From contig JAGBEM010000004.1 of the NCBI GenBank assembly GCA_017936985.1, positions 1 through 10,378 of the forward strand: DNA of 10,378 nt, given 5' to 3'. Source of the stretch: Oscillospiraceae bacterium (lineage in GTDB: Bacteria; Bacillota_A; Clostridia; Oscillospirales; Oscillospiraceae). The position numbers and the translations under genes are program-made. The notes beneath the pieces were generated by a model that was given only the letters and a program-made list of their open reading frames with translations, made no database searches and had not been told where the DNA came from. Below, piece by piece: positions 1-7,785 of this stretch (its first letter is position 1; every line of letters begins with the position of its first letter).

Positions 1-7
1 ATCTCAC

Positions 8-21
8 GGGCGCAAACGCCC
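8..21. other. small perfect hairpin near the left edge
   Basis: GGGCG and CGCCC pair perfectly around a CAAA loop. It is not followed by a T run, so it is not an obvious terminator. It may be the 3' end of a structured RNA or upstream gene lying outside the window. Bases 22-79 hold nothing else that I recognise. Confidence 0.35.
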
Positions 22-79
22 TGGGGAGAAAAGGTTACATGTTTATCCATGGTTTTCAAATTTCCTTTCTGGTTAATTC

Positions 80-108
80 TTGCACTCTGGCAGGATATAT
101 TGTATAAT
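80..108 (+). promoter_or_regulatory. sigma-A type promoter for the kinase-regulator pair
   Basis: TTGCAC at 80-85 and TATAAT at 103-108 are separated by exactly 17 bases, a near-perfect vegetative promoter. Transcription would start around 114-116. This leaves a leader of about 43 bases before the GTG start at 158 and rules out the in-frame TTG at 80, which lies inside the -35 box, as a start codon. Confidence 0.85.
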
Positions 109-157
109 ACAATCAAATTTCGTATTTTTTCTGCTGTTTTTGCGAGGTGACGTTTCC

Positions 158-1441
158 GTGCAGCTTTTTTATATATGCATATGCACCGCAGCTGCATGGG
201 CGGTAGTCTGCCTGTTCTTTCACTGTGAAAAGCCAGCCGTCTTACAGGGAATATTCCCCGCTGCTGTGATCTGCACCGGTGTTGCATACCTGCTCTCACG
301 TTTTTCCTTTGCCATTGATGTTACACCGTTACTTCTGCTTCCGCTGGCATTTCTCCTGCCCCTGACCAAGGAGCAGCCACCGCAAAACCACTTGCTTGCC
401 TATTTCCTGTCCGTTGGGACCTATTGCCTGCTTTCCGGAAACTGTTGGCTTGTCAGCTCTGCATGGAAGCCTCTTGCCGCGATTCCTGTATCGACTGCCA
501 TGTGCACCGCACTGGTGCTTGTGGCATTCTTCTGCCGCGGTTTCTTCCCACCTGCTGACTGGGAGGCGTTTTTTGAGAGCAAAAGCCCGGAGCGGTTCAC
601 CATTCGCAAAGGTTATATCTGGGTAGTTCTGGGTTTGATGGCAGTGTGTGAATGCGTGTTCCTCTACCTGATCGTTCCCGGACTTCAAAGCTTTGCATCC
701 ATTGGTGCCTTTATTTGCAGCTGCACACTTTACGGTTGCGGAGTTTACGCTGCATGTCTAATGGTGGCATACCGCTGGGAGCGGCTGGCAACCCTGGTAG
801 AACAGGATTACCGCAATGAAATGCAGGCGTTTATGAGCGTCATCCGTTCACAGCGCCATGACTATAATTTTCATGTACAAGCCTTAGCCGGTCTGTTCCG
901 TAAGGGTGATATGGACGAATGCCGCGCTTACCTCGATAATCTGGTGCGGGATTCCACAGAAATGAATACCTATTTGCCTATCAAAGATCCCGCGATCGCC
1001 GCGCTGGTATTCAGTTTTCGAACCATGGCATTCGAATACGGCATTGAGTTGCATATGGATATTCAGAATGATCTGTCCAATGTAGTCACCAGCGTTTATG
1101 AGACCAACAAGATTATCGGTAATCTCCTGCAAAATGCGATCGATGAAGTTCGTACACACAAGGATAAATCCTTTGGCATTCATCTGTACATCCTGAAGCG
1201 TGGTGAGGACTGTATCATCCATGTTGCCAATAAGGTGACTCCCAAAGAAAACACAGCCAGCTTTCTGCAGGATATTTATAAGCCCGGACATTCTAACAAG
1301 GAAGGTCACGAAGGTATTGGCCTGAGCAGTATCCAGAATCTACTGAGCCGTTACCGGGGTGTTGTATACTCCCGAATGGACGATGACATCATTCATTTTG
1401 TGGCAAAGATCCCTATGAGCATCCAAGGAGGTGCAAAATGA
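158..1441 (+). CDS. membrane GHKL sensor histidine kinase (AgrC-like architecture)
   Basis: Predicted to autophosphorylate on histidine and pass phosphate to the LytTR regulator encoded directly downstream. The GTG start at 158 gives 427 residues and follows GAGGTGA (144-150) at 7 bases. The longer reading from TTG at 80 would begin inside the -35 box. Residues 1 to about 215 are hydrophobic, with roughly six or seven membrane segments forming the sensor. The phosphoacceptor is H234 in QRHDYNFH, the RHDY-type H-box of AgrC-like kinases. It is followed by the N-box NLLQNAIDEV (322-331) and the glycine box GHEGIGL (383-389), both intact. The gene overlaps the regulator by 4 bases (ATGA), so the two are translationally coupled. 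The stimulus is unknown. AgrC relatives sense cyclic peptides, but no agrB or agrD is present here, so envelope stress or an antimicrobial peptide is equally possible. Confidence 0.92.
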   Translation: MQLFYICICTAAAWAVVCLFFHCEKPAVLQGIFPAAVICTGVAYLLSRFSFAIDVTPLLLLPLAFLLPLTKEQPPQNHLLAYFLSVGTYCLLSGNCWLVSSAWKPLAAIPVSTAMCTALVLVAFFCRGFFPPADWEAFFESKSPERFTIRKGYIWVVLGLMAVCECVFLYLIVPGLQSFASIGAFICSCTLYGCGVYAACLMVAYRWERLATLVEQDYRNEMQAFMSVIRSQRHDYNFHVQALAGLFRKGDMDECRAYLDNLVRDSTEMNTYLPIKDPAIAALVFSFRTMAFEYGIELHMDIQNDLSNVVTSVYETNKIIGNLLQNAIDEVRTHKDKSFGIHLYILKRGEDCIIHVANKVTPKENTASFLQDIYKPGHSNKEGHEGIGLSSIQNLLSRYRGVVYSRMDDDIIHFVAKIPMSIQGGAK

Positions 1442-2178
1442 ATCCCACAACCATTCTCATCGTAGATGACGACAAGAACTCTCTTCATCTTTCCTACAGT
1501 GCTATGTCCCAGCTGGTAGCGCCGGAAAACATCCACTGCGCCGAAAACGCGGCCCAGACTATGGATATTCTGAAGACCCATAAGATCGATCTGGCTTTTC
1601 TGGACATCGATATGCCAGACACCAATGGTTTCTCCATTGCCGAGTACATCCGGGACAATCAACCCCATGTGAAGTACGTATTTCTGACCGGCTATGTGGA
1701 TTTTGCTGTCAGAAGCTTTGACTATGAGCCTTTGGACTTTCTAACCAAGCCCATCGATCTGATGCGGTTAAAAAAGACCCTGGATCGCTTTGCGGCACAC
1801 AACCAGCCAAGCACCAGCGACTATTCCCGGGAGAGGATCGCTGTGGATACCAGCATCGGCTTTGTATTGCTCTCTCCTTCTGAAATTTCCTATATCGGTA
1901 AGGATAAGCGAGTCATCAAGCTTCATTGCACCAATGGGGATGAATACATCGTACGGCGGACCATGGATGAGATGGAAGCTGTTTTCTCTGATTTCGGTTT
2001 TTTCCGAATCCACCAGTCCTATCTGGTGCCGCTAAGTAATATCATCTCTGTACGGTCCGCCCTTTTTGGAAAGACCTATGAGGCCGTTATGAATGATCAG
2101 ACCTGTCTGCCCGTAAGCCGAGACAAGTATCAAAAGCTTCGCAGCTTCCTGGTCAGCAGAGGTATCCATTTTATCTAA
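1438..2178 (+). CDS. LytTR-family DNA-binding response regulator
   Basis: Cytoplasmic transcription factor of 246 residues. The receiver domain spans residues about 4-118, with acidic pocket D10-D12, phosphoacceptor D56 in FLDIDMPDTNG, T84 and K104 in FLTKP. The LytTR DNA-binding domain spans about 132-246, with the family hallmark FFRIHQSYLVPLSNI at 188-202. The start ATG is preceded by AAGGAGGTG (1425-1433) and overlaps the kinase stop codon. LytTR regulators usually bind pairs of short direct repeats about two helical turns apart upstream of target promoters. I found no convincing repeat of that type near either promoter on this side of the window. The target could be the convergent exporter operon, its own promoter, or genes elsewhere. 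Confidence 0.93.
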   Translation: MNPTTILIVDDDKNSLHLSYSAMSQLVAPENIHCAENAAQTMDILKTHKIDLAFLDIDMPDTNGFSIAEYIRDNQPHVKYVFLTGYVDFAVRSFDYEPLDFLTKPIDLMRLKKTLDRFAAHNQPSTSDYSRERIAVDTSIGFVLLSPSEISYIGKDKRVIKLHCTNGDEYIVRRTMDEMEAVFSDFGFFRIHQSYLVPLSNIISVRSALFGKTYEAVMNDQTCLPVSRDKYQKLRSFLVSRGIHFI

Positions 2179-2188
2179 CAAGGTATCT

Positions 2189-2226
2189 AAGCCCGGCGCA
2201 CCGCACGGTGTGCCGGGCTTATTTTC
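2189..2226 (+). terminator. rho-independent terminator of the two-component operon
   Basis: A 14-base-pair stem (2189-2202 with 2207-2220, one G-T pair) closes on a 4-base loop and is followed by ATTTTC. It lies 10 bases after the regulator stop. The minus-strand flank (AGATAC) has no T run, but the stem also sits just past the end of the convergent operon and may slow or stop transcription from both sides. Confidence 0.85.
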
Positions 2227-2227
2227 G

Positions 2228-2428
2228 TTACTTTTCCTTGTAGTACAGCAGGCAGTGGCAGTAGCCTTCATAGTTAGGGTCAGCACACTGGTCCTTAAAC
2301 TCTTGGCATACGCACTTATATTCCTCCGTCCGCTCTGTGCGGCAGGGGCAATAGCCACCTGTCTTTTTTAAGCCCTCCCGGACTGTCCGCACAACATCAG
2401 GATTTTCGTTCAGTCGGATTCTTCCCAT
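2228..2428 (-). CDS. ferredoxin-thioredoxin reductase catalytic-domain-like Fe-S protein
   Basis: A 66-residue protein resembling the catalytic (beta) chain of ferredoxin-thioredoxin reductase, which uses a [4Fe-4S] cluster and a redox-active disulfide to reduce thioredoxin with electrons from ferredoxin. The cysteines are CPC at 27-29, CVC at 39-41 and CHC at 57-59. By analogy with the plant enzyme, C27, C39, C41 and C57 would bind the cluster, while C29 and C59 form the active disulfide next to H58. The spacing (X9, X15) differs from the plant form (X16, X8). C48 is an extra cysteine. No variable subunit is encoded nearby. The ATG at 2428 follows AAGGAGA, which begins at the thioredoxin stop codon, so it is the last gene of the operon. 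The direct partner is presumably the adjacent thioredoxin. Family assignment is good; activity is inferred. Confidence 0.8.
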   Translation of the reverse strand: MGRIRLNENPDVVRTVREGLKKTGGYCPCRTERTEEYKCVCQEFKDQCADPNYEGYCHCLLYYKEK

Positions 2429-2438
2429 AGGTATCTCC

Positions 2439-2753
2439 TTAATACAAGAGCTTAGCGATGTGGCTGTTCAGCATCTTACGGTCCATGGCACCACCAGCGG
2501 TGTGTACCACTTGGCCGTTCCGGAAGAACAGCAATGTGGGCAGCGCCTTGATGCTGAAACGCTCACCCAAGTCTCGATCCTGGTCAACATTGGCTTTGAT
2601 AAAGCGGATCATTGCGAGATCATTGGAAGCCTCATTGTAAACAGGCTCCAGCACCACACAGGCACCGCAGTGGTCTCCGTAGAAGTCCACAACCGCATAG
2701 TCTGCTTTCAGCAGCTCGTCGACATTGTTGCTTGTCGCTTCGTATACAGCCAT
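2439..2753 (-). CDS. thioredoxin-fold protein with atypical HCGAC active site
   Basis: A single-domain cytoplasmic thioredoxin of 104 residues with no signal peptide. It has the usual fold markers: VVDFYGD before the active site, C29-G30-A31-C32, the cis-proline P72 in KALPTLLFF, and the terminal strand and helix. Two active-site neighbours are changed from the classical WCGPC: tryptophan is H28 and proline is A31. The residue between the two cysteines strongly affects redox potential in this family, so this may act at a different potential or on different partners from a housekeeping thioredoxin. It starts 3 bases after the isomerase stop, with GGAGGA at 2761-2766, and is followed by the reductase-like gene. 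The three are almost certainly co-transcribed. It is either a reductant dedicated to this operon or a general thioredoxin with a divergent site. Confidence 0.9.
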   Translation of the reverse strand: MAVYEATSNNVDELLKADYAVVDFYGDHCGACVVLEPVYNEASNDLAMIRFIKANVDQDRDLGERFSIKALPTLLFFRNGQVVHTAGGAMDRKMLNSHIAKLLY

Positions 2754-2756
2754 AGC

Positions 2757-3668
2757 TCATTCCTCCAAAAATTGCTTTGTGTATTCGCTCAATGCTTCCA
2801 TAGCGCTTTCTGAAGCAAACTTTCCGTAGATCATCGCTTCCCCGCTCTGCTTGATGACCGCCTCTACGGTCATGCCAACACCTGCTGCCAATGCCGGCAG
2901 GCGTTCATTCACAACATCCTTCACAGTGCGGCCGGTAAGCTTCTCAAGCATATAGCATTGTGCCACATATTCCGCAAAGAAGTGCTCGCTTTCAGCATAC
3001 ATTTTTGCCTTAGCCTGTTCTTCGGTCAGAAAGTCAAAGCCCTCCTTGGGGATCTTGGGATCAAAGCCGGCATCCACCAGGGCATCGTAGATCCGGTTTA
3101 CCCGGTCGGTGAGCCAAGCCCGCTTTTCTTCCTCATCAAGCAGAAACTCGGATTTTTCGGCGATCTCGTGGAGCAAGAACATGGCCCCCCGATAGGAGGC
3201 ATGCAGTGCCCGGGTAGGCTCGTTGGCCTGGCGGTACCACTTTCGGTAGTCATCCAGCGTTTCCACGCCCTCGATCCCCTCTGCCTTAGCAAGGGCATCC
3301 CCAATGGGCATATTGCTCCGGCGGAGGATATGCTCCACCGTCAGCACCACTTCCGCTCCCTCCATGGTTACGGTGCGCTTCTGCCCCAGCTTTGCGCCGA
3401 CACAGGCATTTTCTATTTCAGGCGCACAAAGTTCACGACCGGGATAGAACAGCATCACAGGACGGTTCCAGCGGCTCTCAGCGCTCTCGCTCCGGCAGGC
3501 AACGCTGTCGCCCATCTGAACCGTGTCCACGGATGCCTCGAAAGCATGGTTTTCAGACAGGACTTCCAGGTGCGCCTGCAGCTCTTTGTCTGAGATCCGC
3601 CACAGGCGGCATTCGTCCGGAAGAACGGACTGGGTATAGTCATACAATTTTGTGACAGTCGATTTCAC
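2757..3668 (-). CDS. trigger-factor-like peptidyl-prolyl isomerase/chaperone without ribosome-binding domain
   Basis: A 303-residue protein with an FKBP-like domain at about residues 46-117 (strand pattern VQMGDSVACRS ... GRELCAPEIENACVGAKLGQKRTVTM) and a long helical charged C-terminal part (about 120-300), the order seen in trigger factor. Full-length trigger factor is around 430 residues and begins with a ribosome-binding domain carrying GFRxGxxP; neither is present here. It has no signal peptide, so it should be cytoplasmic. The GTG start follows GGAGGA (3678-3683) with a 9-base gap, and the gene begins 21 bases after the second ABC gene. Placed between an exporter and a thioredoxin, it may hold or isomerise a client for export or for redox-sensitive folding. 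The similarity is recognised by domain order rather than strong motifs, and the FKBP part may be catalytically weak. Confidence 0.65.
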   Translation of the reverse strand: MKSTVTKLYDYTQSVLPDECRLWRISDKELQAHLEVLSENHAFEASVDTVQMGDSVACRSESAESRWNRPVMLFYPGRELCAPEIENACVGAKLGQKRTVTMEGAEVVLTVEHILRRSNMPIGDALAKAEGIEGVETLDDYRKWYRQANEPTRALHASYRGAMFLLHEIAEKSEFLLDEEEKRAWLTDRVNRIYDALVDAGFDPKIPKEGFDFLTEEQAKAKMYAESEHFFAEYVAQCYMLEKLTGRTVKDVVNERLPALAAGVGMTVEAVIKQSGEAMIYGKFASESAMEALSEYTKQFLEE

Positions 3669-3689
3669 TTGCCGTATTCCTCCATTCTG

Positions 3690-5402
3690 TCAGCCGGCCT
3701 TTGTGGCAAAGGTGCGGTAATACTCGTTGGTCTGCATCAGCTCATCGGGAGTGCCTTCTGCCTCCACCTTGCCATCCTTCATGACAATGATATGGTCAGC
3801 GTCCCGGACGGCGGAGTAGTTATGGGCGATCATGACAGTGGTCCGACCCGCCATCAGATTTTTCAGTGCCTGGCTGACCATCTGCTCGCTCTTGGCATCC
3901 AGATTGGATGTTGCCTCGTCCAGCAGCAGATAGTCAGGATTGCGCATCATGGCACGGGCAATGGCAATGCACTGGCGCTGGCCACCGGAGAAATTACTGC
4001 CGTTGACACCCACCTGGGCATCAAAACCGCCGGGCGTGGCCATGACAAAATCAAAGATATTGGCAAGTTTCGCGACATGCTCCAGCTCTTCATCGCTGAC
4101 CTTGCGGCGGACACCGTAAAGGATGTTTTCCCGCACTGTACCGGAGAGCAGAGGCTTATCCTGAGACACGATGGCAAAAGACTGCCGCCAGGAAGTCAGC
4201 TCAAAGCTGCGCACATCGGTGTCCCCAAAACGGATCTGGCCTTCGGCAGGGTCGTACATACGCTCCAAAAGCTTGAACACCGTGGACTTACCGGCACCGT
4301 TGGAACCTATGATCGCCGTGATTTTTCCCTTGGGGATCCGGAAGCTGACATCCTGCAATGCAGCACGCGCATCATAGGAAAATGCTACGTCTTCCGCAAT
4401 GATATCGCAGTCCGCTATATCCAGCGGTGTTCCGTCCCGCTTCTCTTCGGGAGCATCCAGGATCTCAGAGATCTTTTCCATGCGGCCGTTACCCTGCTTT
4501 AGTTGCCCGTAGAAGAGCATCAGCTGGATCAGCCGAACCGCAAGCATACCGGAAATGGTGTAAAAGCCCAGAAGCTTACCGATCGTGATCTCACCGGAAG
4601 TAACCATATTTCTGCCTACCACAAAGGTGACGATCATACTTGCAGCACTCAGAAGCTCAATAAGGATAACCGAGCTGCTGCTGGAAAACACGCCCCAGAT
4701 GCTGGCCTTAAACTGGTTGTGGAAAAGGACTTTGGCTGTCTGCTGCTCCGCATATTCCATCCGGGCAGCCTTGATCAGCCGCAAATTCCGGGTCCGCTCC
4801 ACCAAATAGCCCAATGCCTGGGAGAAAGACACCTGGTTTTTTTTACCGGCAATAAAGTTCAGCTTGCCGAACCCCCAGCCCATGACAGCGATCACAGGAA
4901 CGATAAACATCATATACCCGGTCAGCACAGGGCTGTACTTCAGCATCTGACGCAGTGCCACCACCGCCGCGTAGACTGCTGTGATCAGATTGATGACCAC
5001 GTGGAAGTAAATATAACTCTGGGAAGCGTCGGTAGTGACCCGGCTTACCAGGGTATCGCCGCTTTCTCCATCATAATATCTGGCAGGCAGATGCATCAGC
5101 TTGTTCCACAGCTTGTTCCGGACTCCCAGATTGATCTTCTGATATGTCCAGTTGCTTAAATATGTGGAGGCAAAGCCCACTACTGCTGTGCCTAACATGA
5201 CCAGGATAAAATCCACCAGCTTATCCAAACGGATAGCCTGCTGTGTGCCGTCAATGATATCGGCAGTCAATGTGGTGGATTTCAGCTGCAGCTCCGATTC
5301 CACAATGTAGATCAGCAACACGACCACCAGCATGACCCATGGAAGTTTCACTCCTTTGAAAATGCGGACATATTGCCCAAAGCGTTGTTTCAGCTTTTTC
5401 AT
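3690..5402 (-). CDS. ABC exporter half-transporter, second subunit
   Basis: Membrane exporter subunit of 570 residues: a six-helix exporter-type transmembrane domain (about 1-310) fused to an ATPase domain (about 335-570). The motifs are complete: Walker A GSNGAGKST (366-374), Q-loop around Q414, signature FSGGQ (471-475), Walker B with catalytic glutamate LLLDE (492-496), and switch histidine H527. The start overlaps the preceding ABC gene by ATGA and follows a perfect AAGGAGGTGA (5410-5419), so the two are translationally coupled and very likely form a heterodimer. No peptidase C39 domain precedes the membrane part, so it does not itself cleave a leader peptide. Lipid, drug or peptide export all fit, and the substrate cannot be read from the sequence. 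Confidence 0.93.
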   Translation of the reverse strand: MKKLKQRFGQYVRIFKGVKLPWVMLVVVLLIYIVESELQLKSTTLTADIIDGTQQAIRLDKLVDFILVMLGTAVVGFASTYLSNWTYQKINLGVRNKLWNKLMHLPARYYDGESGDTLVSRVTTDASQSYIYFHVVINLITAVYAAVVALRQMLKYSPVLTGYMMFIVPVIAVMGWGFGKLNFIAGKKNQVSFSQALGYLVERTRNLRLIKAARMEYAEQQTAKVLFHNQFKASIWGVFSSSSSVILIELLSAASMIVTFVVGRNMVTSGEITIGKLLGFYTISGMLAVRLIQLMLFYGQLKQGNGRMEKISEILDAPEEKRDGTPLDIADCDIIAEDVAFSYDARAALQDVSFRIPKGKITAIIGSNGAGKSTVFKLLERMYDPAEGQIRFGDTDVRSFELTSWRQSFAIVSQDKPLLSGTVRENILYGVRRKVSDEELEHVAKLANIFDFVMATPGGFDAQVGVNGSNFSGGQRQCIAIARAMMRNPDYLLLDEATSNLDAKSEQMVSQALKNLMAGRTTVMIAHNYSAVRDADHIIVMKDGKVEAEGTPDELMQTNEYYRTFATKAG

Positions 5403-7165
5403 CCGCAGGTCACCTCCTTGTTTTGCTGGGATCGTACCATTTCCCTGAACAGCGGACAGCCTGTCAGCAGCTGCTCATAGGTTCCCTGTCCTACAAGTTC
5501 ACCGTCCTTCATAACAAGGATCTGGTCCATGTCATGAAGCAGCGACATATCGTGGGTGATCATTAAAACTGTTTTGCCGCGGAACATGCTGAAGATCGTC
5601 TGCTCCACCGCCTGGGCAGTAGATGCATCCAATGCGGAGGTCGGTTCATCCAACAGCAGAATATCCGCACCGCGAAGGAATTCCCGTGCAAGTACCAGCC
5701 GTTGTCTCTGGCCACCGGAAAGGGACTGTCCGTCCGCCGCTATGGGGGATTCCATCCCTGCCGGCAGTGTTTGGATAAAATCCCAGGCACCTGCTCTTTG
5801 CGCAGCGGCGGTCAGTTCCTCATCGGAGACTTGCCGACGAATGCCATAGGTCAGAATTTCTTTTACAGTGCCGCTGAATACACCTGCATCCTGCTGGACA
5901 TAGGAATACTTGCCCCGAAGTTCGGAAAAAGACATTGTCTTTACATCCGTGTCACCCAGCATAACCTTGCCTTTTCCTGCCTCATAGAAGCGCTCCAGCA
6001 GATTCAGCATGGTAGTTTTACCGCTGCCGCACAGTCCTACAATACCGGTAATGCTGCCGGCAGGAATCGTGAAGCTTACATTTTGCAGCGCCTGCTTTTC
6101 ACCGTAGGAGAAGGAAACATTCTCAAAAGCAATCTCAGCAGCACTTGCAGATGTTGGGGCTTGACCAGCAGCCGCTTTGGCTTCCTGCTCAGTCTGCTCC
6201 TGAGGTGCTTCCATGACCTCCACTGCCCGGGCAACCTGGCCCTGGATGGACTTCAGGCTCTGCCAATTCTGAACCAAGGTGATGAACCGGCTGGAAATTG
6301 TAGCAGAGAACATAAAGAAGGCAACCCACTCGCTAATATCGATGCGGCCGTTTTGCAGCAGAATCACACCGAAGAAAACGATTACGATCTGCTGAAAGAC
6401 AGTTATAACAGTAGAAACGCCGCTGCTGATGCTGCTGACCTTGGTGGCACTCATATTTGCCTTGAATAGGTCTTCGGATGCGGTCTTGCCATTTTCCAGT
6501 TCCTGTTCCTCGGTGCAGAACTGCTTGATCAGCGACAGGTTCTTCACCCGCTCTGCAAGGTAACCGGTAAGCACACCGATGCGCTGATAGATACCTGCCT
6601 GGGTTCGGTAATTCCATCGGCCCACCACAACCATTTCAATATAGCGCAGCGGCAGAGGGAGCAGTACGGACAGTACCAGCAGCCAGTCATATTCCGCAAT
6701 GGTTGCCATTGCGGAACCCAGATAGTACAGGCTAGGCAGCAGTGCGATCATCATACTCACCAACAGCCGGACGGATTCCTCCAGATCGTTGGTGACAGCA
6801 GAAGTCAGCTCGGCAGGAGTATGGCTGTCATAGTAGTCCATCCGGATGCGGGTCATGCCGCCCCAGAGCTTGTTGCGGGCATTGCGAACGGCCAAACGGC
6901 AGGTGGTGCCTAAAATTGCCATTTCGATGGTAACTACCACGCCGTAAGAAATGTAGTAGATCACAGCATCCCGCAGTGCGGAATCTTCCAAACTGCCGGA
7001 CATAAGGGAAGCGGTAGTGGTAGGCAGGGACAGCAGGATCTGATTGTAGACGGTTTCGACTACAAATGCCACTGCAATTGCAAGCCAGGGCAGATCGATC
7101 TTACCAAGAAGCCGAAAAAAACCACGCCAGTTGCCGGCACCGGGGGAAACTTTCTTTTGTTTCAT
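5399..7165 (-). CDS. ABC exporter half-transporter, first subunit
   Basis: Partner subunit of 588 residues with the same exporter membrane domain (about 1-310) and an ATPase domain (about 345-580), joined by an Ala/Gln/Glu-rich linker (about 323-344). Walker A GLCGSGKTT (377-385), signature LSGGQ (482-486), Walker B ILLLDE (502-507) and switch H538 are all intact. Many heterodimeric exporters have one degenerate ATP site, but no degeneration is visible in either subunit here. I chose the ATG at 7165 because GGGGA lies 8 bases upstream. The ATG at 7174 would add three residues but has the GGGG directly against it with no spacing. The gene follows the lipoprotein by 16 to 25 bases and overlaps the next subunit by 4 bases. 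Confidence 0.92.
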   Translation of the reverse strand: MKQKKVSPGAGNWRGFFRLLGKIDLPWLAIAVAFVVETVYNQILLSLPTTTASLMSGSLEDSALRDAVIYYISYGVVVTIEMAILGTTCRLAVRNARNKLWGGMTRIRMDYYDSHTPAELTSAVTNDLEESVRLLVSMMIALLPSLYYLGSAMATIAEYDWLLVLSVLLPLPLRYIEMVVVGRWNYRTQAGIYQRIGVLTGYLAERVKNLSLIKQFCTEEQELENGKTASEDLFKANMSATKVSSISSGVSTVITVFQQIVIVFFGVILLQNGRIDISEWVAFFMFSATISSRFITLVQNWQSLKSIQGQVARAVEVMEAPQEQTEQEAKAAAGQAPTSASAAEIAFENVSFSYGEKQALQNVSFTIPAGSITGIVGLCGSGKTTMLNLLERFYEAGKGKVMLGDTDVKTMSFSELRGKYSYVQQDAGVFSGTVKEILTYGIRRQVSDEELTAAAQRAGAWDFIQTLPAGMESPIAADGQSLSGGQRQRLVLAREFLRGADILLLDEPTSALDASTAQAVEQTIFSMFRGKTVLMITHDMSLLHDMDQILVMKDGELVGQGTYEQLLTGCPLFREMVRSQQNKEVTCG

Positions 7166-7190
7166 AAGTGTCATCCCCGTTCAGCGCATT

Positions 7191-7724
7191 TTATTGGATG
7201 GTACCGCCAATGGAGGTAGCATAGAATTCCACATATGCGCTGACGGTAGCTTCCTGGATCATACCGTAAGACTGGTACACCATAATACCAGCTTCCAGGG
7301 TCTCTCCATCGGACTTTGCATACAAAACAGTAGGATCCTCTTCCGTGGCAGTCAGTGTAGTACCCTGGGTAGCATAAAGGTCGATAACCTTCTTGGCGTT
7401 TTCCGCAGTATCACAGATCATAAATTCATAACCGCATACAGGTGCATCTTCCTTGGCATAGGTGATGCTGTAAACAGCGATCATACCGTAGTCCTTAGCA
7501 GAAGAAACCATAACACTGTTCTCATCGGCATAGATCACATAGCGCTTGTCAAATTCAATATCGGTGGGATCTTCAAAGGTGTACTTATCCGTCAGCTTAA
7601 CGGGCTCGTTGCCACCGGCCTCAGCACCGGTAGTCTCGCCACCAGCGGCAAACAGGGAATCGCAGCCGCTCATCAGGCACAGAACCATAACCAGGCTCAG
7701 CATAACACATAACATCTTTTTCAT
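7191..7724 (-). CDS. putative secreted lipoprotein of unknown function
   Basis: A 177-residue protein and the first gene of the exporter operon. Residues 1-20 are a lipoprotein signal (MKK, hydrophobic core, LMSG) ending at C21, the predicted lipidation site. A short Gly/Ala/Thr/Glu-rich tether (about 26-40) follows, then a compact acidic and aromatic domain rich in predicted strands with repeated VMVSS, MIAVYS and YVEFYA-like segments. I do not recognise the domain. The start has GGAGGA at 7732-7737, 7 bases away. It should sit on the outer face of the membrane. In this position it could be a substrate receptor, an immunity-type protein or an envelope sensor for the exporter, but none of these is shown. 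Confidence 0.85.
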   Translation of the reverse strand: MKKMLCVMLSLVMVLCLMSGCDSLFAAGGETTGAEAGGNEPVKLTDKYTFEDPTDIEFDKRYVIYADENSVMVSSAKDYGMIAVYSITYAKEDAPVCGYEFMICDTAENAKKVIDLYATQGTTLTATEEDPTVLYAKSDGETLEAGIMVYQSYGMIQEATVSAYVEFYATSIGGTIQ

Positions 7725-7755
7725 TTTCTAGTCCTCCAATTTTCCGTTTTATTGT

Positions 7756-7777
7756 GCCGTACATGTGAAATTACGGC
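7756..7777. promoter_or_regulatory. inverted repeat at the operon's transcription start
   Basis: GCCGTA (7756-7761) and TACGGC (7772-7777) form a perfect 6-base inverted repeat with a 10-base centre. It begins about two bases downstream of the expected start of the exporter operon transcript. It could be a repressor operator overlapping the initially transcribed region or a 5' end hairpin in the mRNA. Confidence 0.45.
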
Positions 7778-7785
7778 GTATTTAT

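Noticed and set aside
1..52. Shared fragments (GGGCGCA, TATCCA) between the region upstream of the kinase and 7832-7855, as common regulator sites
   Set aside because: Short matches only, with different spacing and in opposite orientation to the two promoters, so chance is the simpler explanation.
2958..6469. Long plus-strand frames (2958-3593, 3669-4502, 4503-5159, 5702-6469) opposite the isomerase and ABC genes
   Set aside because: They run antisense to well-supported genes, show no ribosome binding sites or domains, and follow the codon phase of the real genes.
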